A DNA stretch of 64,000 nt. It comes from Cololabis saira. Taxonomy: Eukaryota > Chordata > Actinopteri > Beloniformes > Belonidae. Position 1 is the stretch's first letter; the number at the start of each line of letters is the position of its first letter. The notes under the pieces are model-generated. The model did not search any database. It was not told the DNA's origin and saw only the letters and a program-made list of their open reading frames with translations. The translations under genes and the position numbers were made by a program. Of the stretch, positions 57,371 through 64,000 are shown piece by piece. The stretch spans positions 38,708,478 to 38,772,477 of the forward strand of contig NC_084606.1 of the NCBI RefSeq assembly GCF_033807715.1, in the 5' to 3' direction.

Positions 57371-58206
57371 GGACCCGAAATCAGATTATATTTTCCCCCT
57401 CCATCGGAAGGGCAACATCAGCCAAGGACGGCATGAGGAAGGTTGCCAAGACACGTCTCTGCAGGTGTGTTTCATTGTGATCCCAGCGAGTTAAAAATAT
57501 CTCAACCGGTGAAACTGGTTCAACCGTTCTTGCAGTTTTCTCCAAAACCTCATTAAATGCTTGCATCTTACTGTTTTCTCACTTATTTTTCTATTAATTT
57601 TGTGTCAAATGCCAATGCCATATTGTGTCAAGTAATGTGTCATTTCATGCTTTTGCTCATTTAAAGAAAAAATATTTTTTGTCTGACCTGGATTTTCTTT
57701 TATTTTTTATTATTTATTCATTAACTCACACTCTTTACTTTCAGATATGGATAAAAAATGTAAATCCTGTTTTCATTTTGAAACCGAAACATGTTTTCCT
57801 GTTAAAAAAAACAACTAAAAGATTGTTTCTGGAACATTTATTCACGTTTTCATTTTGTGTTTGGGACGGTAAAATGTTGTGCCTTTAAGTTTATACAAAA
57901 CATGTACTTGGAGAATCAGACTGTTAATTTCTGCAAAAAGAAACAATACAATAATATAAGTAAGAAGATATTTAAAGGTATTGGTTTTTTTTTGTTTTTT
58001 TGTGTTTTGTTGGGTGTCTTGACATCAATTACACCCAAAAAACAACGAACTTTTAACATTCAGTGTATTGTGTGCTTTCTGGGATTTTCCGCATAACTAT
58101 GCAGAAACGGCGCATCTGGTTTGCTGGCGGGTCGTTACGTATAGACCCGCTAAATCACCGCCCCCTCCACCCAGCTCCCTGCCTCCTCTCCTCTCCAGCG
58201 CACCAT
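57371..58206. other. Intergenic DNA with no recognised feature
   Basis: AT-rich with scattered T-runs; no exon supported. Confidence 0.4.
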
Positions 58207-58341
58207 AAAGGCTGATTTATGGTTCCGCGTTACACCGACGCAGAGCCTACGGCGTAGGGTTACGCGGCGACGCGCACCGTACGCTGAACCCTACGGCGTA
58301 GGCTCTGCGCCGATTTAACGCGGAACCATAAATCAGGCTTA
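58207..58341. mobile_element. Palindromic GC-rich miniature element d
   Basis: AGGCTGATTTATGGTTCCGC at left and GCGGAACCATAAATCAGGCT at right, with mirrored AGAGCCTACGGCGTAGGGTT / AACCCTACGGCGTAGGCTCT inside: a 135-bp hairpin. Confidence 0.82.
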
Positions 58342-58756
58342 ACACGGAGCAGTTTAGAGCCTCTTTTGTTCTAATCACCGGAGGACAACTGCTAAGAAGA
58401 CCCACGGCCACTGACTGGACTTAAGATAAGGGGACACTGCTGCTTGCATGCCTTTATTTTTATGATTGTTTTCGGTGGACTACTTCGCCGTGCTCCTTTT
58501 CCATGCATGCTTCGCCTGTCGCTCCCGGCTTAACTCTCTGTGAGCGTATGGCTGGAGGAGGAGCGGGGCAATGATTGACAGGAAAGGGGGGAAAGGAAGC
58601 GTTTTTCACGGCGCAAAAAAACACTGTAATAAAAAGCCAGGAATGGAGTACTAGAGTGAAGTTTTTCTTGTTACACTCTTTTAGACACATTTGAGGGATG
58701 TTGGCCAAGACTTTTAATAGTGTTAAAAGCATGTTAAAAATGATGTCACAATACCT
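58342..58756. other. Intergenic DNA left of the two-gene transposon
   Basis: No gene seen. Confidence 0.4.
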
Positions 58757-59080
58757 TTAAAGCGACACTACGTAACTTTTCCACCTTAATATCATATTTC
58801 CAGAGTCATTGTGATGCTACATCAACTTCCAACAGGTTTAATGACACCTCTGTCATGGTCTGGGGGGGTCTGTATCGCTTTCACTGGCACTATGTAACTT
58901 TGAGGAGCATGGTAGGAACCCTGCCACACTAAAAAACTACAAATTTTACGGCTTTGACTGCTTTACGGCACATACGTCACTTCCCCCTCCTTCCTGATTC
59001 GTAGTCGAGACGAAAATGGGCGGGGCTTGGAGCGCAGCGCTGAGGAGAACTCGTGGTGAGAGAAACGTGGAGTTGTTATC

Positions 59081-60965
59081 ATGGCTGAAGCAGCGTAGAA
59101 TCCGAAGAGAATAAAAGTTATATCGCAGGAGGCGAAAAAAAGAAAGCGGGAGAGTAACAAACTAAATGCCCGGACGAGAATCAACATTGGCCCGGCGTTC
59201 ACTCGCTGGCGTGAGATGAAAGACGAGGAGGGATGTCCGACCGATGGGGAGTTAGCCCTGTTATTGTTGGACTAGTAAGTACATTTATATCATCTATATA
59301 CACTTCTTTTGAGTTTGTAATGTGTCTTGTATTATCACTGAGGCCATCTAGTCCTCCGTTTATGTTCATAAAACCAGTAGAGGTCGGAATTATCAAGCTG
59401 GTAGCTATTTATTGCTGACATGGTAATTTTCAAAAGCAAATGTTAGGATTATCAGTCGTAAACGATGACTGCAAACCGCAAATATAAATGTTTTAGGTAA
59501 ATGTGTAGCTTCCTCCGGTGGAAAATTCGGGATTATTATCTGAGTTTGCATGTGATTTACCTGACCAAGTTGCTTGTGCTGACTGTAGGTTACAGAGACA
59601 ACGGGGGTTCTGTTGTGTTCCTCCCCCCCTTTTTCATACATGTTATTTCTCTACAGCTATCAAAAGAAGGAAGTCACTTCAACTCCCCACAAACAACACC
59701 CTCTACACAGCCTATAGTGTCCAGCATAACAGAGGAGTCGGACCGTGATAGGTACGTTTTTACAGGGCCTGCAGTTTTATGTTTTGTGTAACGTTTATTT
59801 TATTTTTTCATCATTGTCTGAATTTCTGTTTTCACTCAGTTCATACATGGTTTCTAATTGTGAAGATGAAGTGGCATGCTGTCATTCATCATGTTCGCAA
59901 CCAGCACACATGGGCAACTGGAGCCTGTGAGCATGAACCACTGGATGATGACGCCCAGGAAAAACCTTGGATAAAACAAGGTAATTTCAATCTATTTTTA
60001 TGAGGAGTGTATGTTGCTTTGAATGGACTTTTGTCCATCTCACAATGAGATGTGTCATTACAGGTTCAGCAGCTCATCAAGCCCTTGTAGCCGTCGTCTT
60101 GGACAAGAGATGGTTGAAGGATGTAAAGACTTTCATCACCTTCAGGTATGCACTTTTGTCAACACCTATGTCAGTGTTTTACAAAAACAATTATCCTGAA
60201 ACTACTACAGCTGGTGTAAGTGTTGCTACTGTAGCAAATGTCAATATCTATGTAAACAATGGGACTCTGCAGGTCTGTATATACAGATATTTATACACTG
60301 ATGGTAAAAGCAACACATTTGTAGATATAGTAAAATATAGCCAGAAAAATGAAATATATAGGCAAAGTATACACTTCCAGATAAAAAGAATACAATATAA
60401 ACACCATATAAGCATATAAAATAAATCTACTTTGTTGGAATTATATTAAAATAATAACAAGGGTAGTAAAAGAAACCTTATATGGTGTTTATAATGTATT
60501 GTTTTATCTTGTGAGTGTATAAATATATACATTTCTCTATTTTTTCTATAGCTATACATTAATTGCTTTTACTGTCTGCGTAATTACAGTGACTTCAACA
60601 AAGAAAAAAATTCAAACTTGTGATCAACAAAATATGTTGAATGATTTATAGGTCAGTAATTATCAGAAAGACATAATGTTTTTGTATCTTTATTCTCACA
60701 CTCTGCAGGACTACATCAGATCTGGAAAACCTCCAGAATCACATCCTCATGCAGGGAAGGTTCTCCTACACTCCAGCAGTGAATCATCAGGGAAGGTTCT
60801 CCTACACTCCAGGAGTGAATCATCAGGGAAGGTTCTCCTACTCCAGCAGTGAATCATCAGGGAAGGTTCTCCTACTCCAGCAGTGAATCATCAGGGAAGG
60901 TTCTTCTACACTCCAGCAGTGAATCATCAGGGAAGGTTCTCCTACACTCCAGCAGTGAATCGCAC
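59081..60965 (+). pseudogene. Transposon plus-strand gene, five-exon remnant
   Basis: Exon-like blocks with GT/AG borders: 59081-59273 (ends GGACTA|GTAAGTA), 59657-59751, 59840-59980, 60064-60145 and 60709 onward. Peptides: RINIGPAFTRWREMKDEEGC then LALLLLD; KWHAVIHHVRNQHTW then GACEHEPL; HQALVAVVLDKRWLKDVKTF; DLENLQNHILM. From memory these recur together in many uncharacterised multicopy fish proteins. Damage: TAG at the sixth codon after ATG, a further stop in the second exon, and a minisatellite that replaces the sequence after HILM. His/Cys spacing (H...H...C.H) suggests metal binding; function unknown. Confidence 0.65.
60754..60961 (+). repeat. 36-bp minisatellite within the transposon's last exon
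   Basis: Six units of GGGAAGGTTCTCCTACACTC plus CAGCAGTGAATCATCA, starting at 60754, 60790, 60826, 60860, 60894 and 60930. Units 3 and 4 lack an AC and so shift the frame. The in-frame unit codes for GRFSYTPAVNHQ. Confidence 0.92.
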
Positions 60966-61407
60966 GCGGACTCTCCCAGCACGAAACATGGATGGACACA
61001 AGATGCTACTGCTACTATAGTCATTGTATTTATTTACAGTAACTTCTTACACTGTTTCATAGTTCAGTTTTTATTATCAGTTCATTATTTTTAGTTTATT
61101 TTTCTACTACTCTATTTACACTTGTTTACTTTATTCACAGTAATTTATCCTGTCATACAGTTGTTCATTACTGCTACTGTGATACAGATTACTTATTGTT
61201 ATAATAATGTATGGGATAACTGCTGTCACTATGCAAATAACAAAGTTCAAGAATGTTCTATTTTCTGAAAGGTGTGTAAATAAAAGTCTGTCTTGTTTTG
61301 CACAAATGTCTTTATTTTAAACACACAAAAACAACTGTACAGGAAAAAATGGAACAAAAAAAAAACAATATCAAAATATTTGCAGTAATCCTCATAAAGG
61401 TTCCATT

Positions 61408-61513
61408 CTAGAGAAGACGGGGATCCCTGAAACCAGTGTACTGTCCCATTGGGTCTGGAAAGATGTCTCTTATTTTCCAAACATCATGCTGCCAGAGCAC
61501 AAACTGGCGATAT
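61408..61513 (-). pseudogene. P2X7 C-terminal (ballast-like) domain remnant
   Basis: The minus strand reads YRQFVLWQHD then VWKIRDIFPDPMGQYTGF and RDPRLL-stop. This has the order and key residues of the end of the P2X7 intracellular domain (YR..W ... W.IR..FP...G.Y.GF). The intervening Gly/Cys-rich part that should lie between WQH and W.IR is missing, and upstream sequence has become an ATATAC-type simple repeat, so the gene is dead. Known: domains of this type occur outside P2X receptors in fishes. Inferred: here it is cargo or a working part of the transposon at 58761-62426. Confidence 0.6.
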
Positions 61514-62430
61514 GTATATATATGCATATATATATGATATATATGCTGCGTGTTGGTTCTGTCTTTGTGGGGGTTCAAACTCTGATGAGGTAGAGGTAGA
61601 GGTGTTCTCACGAACAGCAGATTCCTGATAAAACAAGAGACAGAATTGTTATGATACAAATGTAAATGTAGAGTTCTATGATCAATAAGAATCAAAATTA
61701 GAATGTTTTCACATATTCACATTCACATATTTGTCTTGGGTTTTGGTAATTCTAAAATTACTGACAATATCAACAACAGACACAGAAAAATAATAGTGAT
61801 CATAAAAATGTGTAATTCGCAATGAGGAAGCTTTATAAAATAATACAATTGAATAGAATTACAGCACTAGAGGAAATAATGCAATGCGAAGAAAATGTAT
61901 AGAACATTTCTAGTATTTTTCCTGAGAGCTGTAAAATTGTGCAGGGCTGATCTGCAAAATATAAGGAATGGGCATTCAGTTATTCACAGGTTATAAAGTA
62001 TTTTTTTATTTTGTCAGTAAGTATGTTGGACTACTAATTTATGACGAAGTCTCTCTAAAAAACGTGACAGGAAAAAGGTGCAGAGCGTATGAGTTTGTAG
62101 GGCGCATTATCTCGCTGAAACAACTTAATAAAACCAAGTTGAACTTAGTGTTTTTCAACATCGTCATATTATATTGTTTAACCAAAAATAGATACATTAC
62201 CTCTTCTCTATCCATCCTGCAAACGACTGCTGAAAACAGAAAAGTAGTTTTGAAAGTCCGTCCCGTCTTCTCTCATCAAAACAAATGCAGCGGCGGGGAC
62301 GGGGGTTTTCCGGCAGTACACGCTGGTGCTCATGGGAAATGGAGTGTTCTTTCTGGTAAAGCACTACCGATTTTTGTCCAAAGGAGGCGCCAAACTCAAC
62401 AAAGCTGAAAGTTACGTTGTGCTGCTTTAA

Positions 62431-62688
62431 GTATTTGTATGAACAGCTCCAGTGTCGCCCCCTACTGTTAGGAATATTGAATTGTACCTGGTGACTCGTG
62501 AGAGGAAAAACAGGTTTAACTGAAAGTTCATTTGGACATTTTTGACAGGACTGAACGGAGCTGAGACGCTGTTTCAGAGTGGAGGTTATGAACTAAAAAC
62601 CAGAAATAAAAGGACTTATATTTGTGATTCAGAGGGGCATTTGACTGGTGAGTCTACCGATTGAAGGATACTTCAAAGATTTGAAGAA
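62431..62688 (+). other. 5' flank / untranslated region of the TRIM gene
   Basis: Directly right of the transposon's TTAA. No TATA box identified with confidence. A possible donor GTGAGT at 62648 suggests a 5' UTR exon nearby. Confidence 0.4.
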
Positions 62689-64000
62689 ATGGATGAGAAA
62701 ACTCTTAAAGATTTCCTGAGCTGCCACGTTTGTTTAGAGACGTTGAAAGATCCGGTGTCTCTGAGCTGCAGCCACAACTTCTGTTCAAGCTGCCTGAAAA
62801 AGTTCTGGGAAGAAGCTAAAAACAGAAACTGTCCCATTTGTAAAAGAAAATCTTCCAAAGAGGATCTTGGTGTGAACTTTTCACTGAAGGAACTTGCCGA
62901 CTCTTTTGCTGGAAAACAGACAGGTGGATCATCTGAGACTGGAAAAGAAGAAAAGAGGCTGGAGGTTTGTAAGAAACACCCAGGAATACCTCAACTGTTC
63001 TGTATAGACGAACAGAGAGCTGTGTGTCCTGTCTGTGAGTTTTCTCTGCACCAGAACCACAAAGTGGTTCCTGTAGAAGAAGCAGTCGGTGAGCTGAAGG
63101 AGCTGCTGAAATCTGACTTAAAGTCTCTGCAGGAAAAGAGGAACAAATACCAACAAGTGGAGAAAACATATAAAGATGTGGTTCAACACTCGGAGAAGCA
63201 GCTGCTGTCCACAGAGAAGCAGATCAGAGCAGAGTTCAACAAACTCCAGCAGTTCCTGAAGGAGGAAGAGGAGTCCAGACTGGCAGCTCTGAGGGAGGAA
63301 GAGGAGCAGAAGGGGAGGAGAATCAGCGGGGAGAGGAAGAGGATCCAGGAGCAGATCTCCTCTCTGTCAGACAGCATCTCTGCTGTGGAAGAAGAGCTGC
63401 AGAAAGACAACATGTCGTTCCTCAGCAGGTTTAAACCCACCCGGGACAGAGCCAGAGAGCAGAGCTCAGTGTCAGATCCACCGCTGCTCTCAGGAGCTCT
63501 GATAAACGAGGCCAAACACCTGGGAAACCTGGCCTTCAGAGTCTGGGAGAAGATGGGGGACCAGGTCCACTTCAGCCCGCTGGTTCTGGACCCAAACACT
63601 GCAGCCCACTCTCTCTATCTGTCTGCTGATCTGACCAGTGTGAGGAATGGAGGTACAAACCAGCAGCTTCCTGATAATCCAGAGAGAAACGTCAAGTATG
63701 CCAATGTTTTTGGTTGTGAGGGTTTGACCTCAGGGAAACACAGCTGGGAGGTGGAGGTGGGAGATCATCCTCTCTGGTATGTTGGTTTGGTTAAAGAGTC
63801 ATATGACAGGAAGGGAGAGACGTTAGCTTCACCTGAATATGGAATCTGGTGTTTCTGTCATGGTGATGGAAAATACACCAATGGTGATGGTGAGATCGTC
63901 ACGGTGGAGACGAGTCTCCGGAGGATCAGAGTCCAGCTGGACTATCACGGGGGGACGGTTTCCTTCTACAACGCTGAAGACATGACACACATCTGCACTC
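62689..64000 (+). CDS. TRIM-family E3 ubiquitin ligase, 5' part
   Basis: ATG at 62689 (GAAATGG context) and open without a stop for 437 codons to the window end. RING finger C12, C15, C27, H29, C32, C35, C48, C51 (ubiquitin transfer). B-box with C94, H97, C105, C113, C116, H121, H124. Coiled coil about 130-235 rich in Lys/Glu/Gln (dimerisation). From about 285 a PRY/SPRY (B30.2) target-binding domain: HFSPLVLDPNTAAHSLYLS, HSWEVEVGDHPLWYVGLV and GIWCFCHGDGKY; it is cut off, with perhaps 20-40 residues missing. No intron interrupts RING to SPRY, as in the TRIM39/TRIM35/NF7-like group expanded in fish. Cytosolic; such proteins often act in antiviral signalling, but the substrate is unknown. A transposon end lies only about 260 bp upstream. 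Confidence 0.94.
   Translation, partial: MDEKTLKDFLSCHVCLETLKDPVSLSCSHNFCSSCLKKFWEEAKNRNCPICKRKSSKEDLGVNFSLKELADSFAGKQTGGSSETGKEEKRLEVCKKHPGIPQLFCIDEQRAVCPVCEFSLHQNHKVVPVEEAVGELKELLKSDLKSLQEKRNKYQQVEKTYKDVVQHSEKQLLSTEKQIRAEFNKLQQFLKEEEESRLAALREEEEQKGRRISGERKRIQEQISSLSDSISAVEEELQKDNMSFLSRFKPTRDRAREQSSVSDPPLLSGALINEAKHLGNLAFRVWEKMGDQVHFSPLVLDPNTAAHSLYLSADLTSVRNGGTNQQLPDNPERNVKYANVFGCEGLTSGKHSWEVEVGDHPLWYVGLVKESYDRKGETLASPEYGIWCFCHGDGKYTNGDGEIVTVETSLRRIRVQLDYHGGTVSFYNAEDMTHICT

Larger units (their letters stand above)
58761..62426. mobile_element. TTAA-flanked DNA transposon with two convergent decayed genes
   Basis: Ends AGCGACACTACGTAACTTT (left) and, inverted, AGCAGCACAACGTAACTTT (right) match at 16 of 19 bases, with TTAA outside each (58757-58760 and 62427-62430). 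Inside, a plus-strand gene (59081 to about 60965) and a minus-strand gene ending at 61408 converge on facing poly-A signals, AATAAA at 61279-61284 (+) and at 61316-61311 (-). TTAA duplication occurs in piggyBac and Kolobok groups; I cannot assign the superfamily. Both genes are broken, so this copy is not autonomous. Confidence 0.72.

Noticed and set aside
59501..60419. Active cellular gene for the KWHAVIHH peptides
   Set aside because: Early stop codons, a frame-shifting minisatellite, and position inside a TIR-bounded transposon indicate a decayed element gene.

Overview
The window is vertebrate nuclear DNA, almost certainly from a teleost fish. Coding exons are sparse. The intergenic space is packed with recent and nested transposons and long microsatellites. 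Teleost-type families are present: a very large interferon-inducible GTPase (VLIG), an intronless TRIM E3 ligase, a multi-finger C2H2 protein, Tc1, hAT and piggyBac-type elements, L2 and L1 LINEs, and a Ty3/gypsy element. Nothing prokaryotic was seen. Family names come from reading motifs by eye; no search was run.

Layout. 1-4810: repeats (97-bp tandem, a tRNA-derived SINE, a 1.25-kb poly-A retroposon, a 50-bp tandem) and a minus-strand endogenous-retrovirus LTR with a tRNA-Pro primer site. 4811-9486: large final exon of a VLIG-like GTPase. 9.5-24.3 kb: transposon graveyard, including five copies or remnants of a TTAA-flanked, piggyBac-like miniature element filled with GGAA/GAAA repeats, a solo LTR inside a TATAG array, an L2 fragment and a Tc1 remnant split by another element. 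24371-25495: 13-finger C2H2 exon (minus) with a 14th finger lost behind a stop codon. 25.5-35 kb: GT array, a 2.58-kb foldback element, an hAT miniature element and a perfectly symmetric palindromic Tc1. 35-45 kb: L1/L2 pieces, copies of an unknown exon-like cassette, palindromic miniature elements, an ATC array and a GGGCCCGAGCAC-type repeat. 45.5-48.8 kb: nearly full-length LINE (minus) with two frame breaks. 49.2-56.1 kb: nearly complete Ty3/gypsy element (minus) with gag, a -1 slippery site, protease-RT-RNase H, integrase, a tRNA-His-type primer site and a polypurine tract. 56.4-57.4 kb: third copy of the poly-A retroposon. 58.8-62.4 kb: a TTAA/TIR-bounded transposon carrying two convergent decayed genes, one ending in a P2X7 C-terminal-like peptide. 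62689-64000: 5' part of a TRIM gene (RING, B-box, coiled coil, start of B30.2), cut by the window end.

The cellular genes likely to be active are VLIG, the zinc-finger gene and TRIM. VLIG and TRIM belong to families that are expanded in fish and linked to interferon responses. Their occurrence here with heavy transposon load fits an immune multigene cluster, but the window shows no direct functional link. The most interesting items are the two-gene transposon at 58.8-62.4 kb, the -1 frameshift signal of the gypsy element, the foldback and palindromic elements, and the microsatellite-carrying piggyBac-like family.
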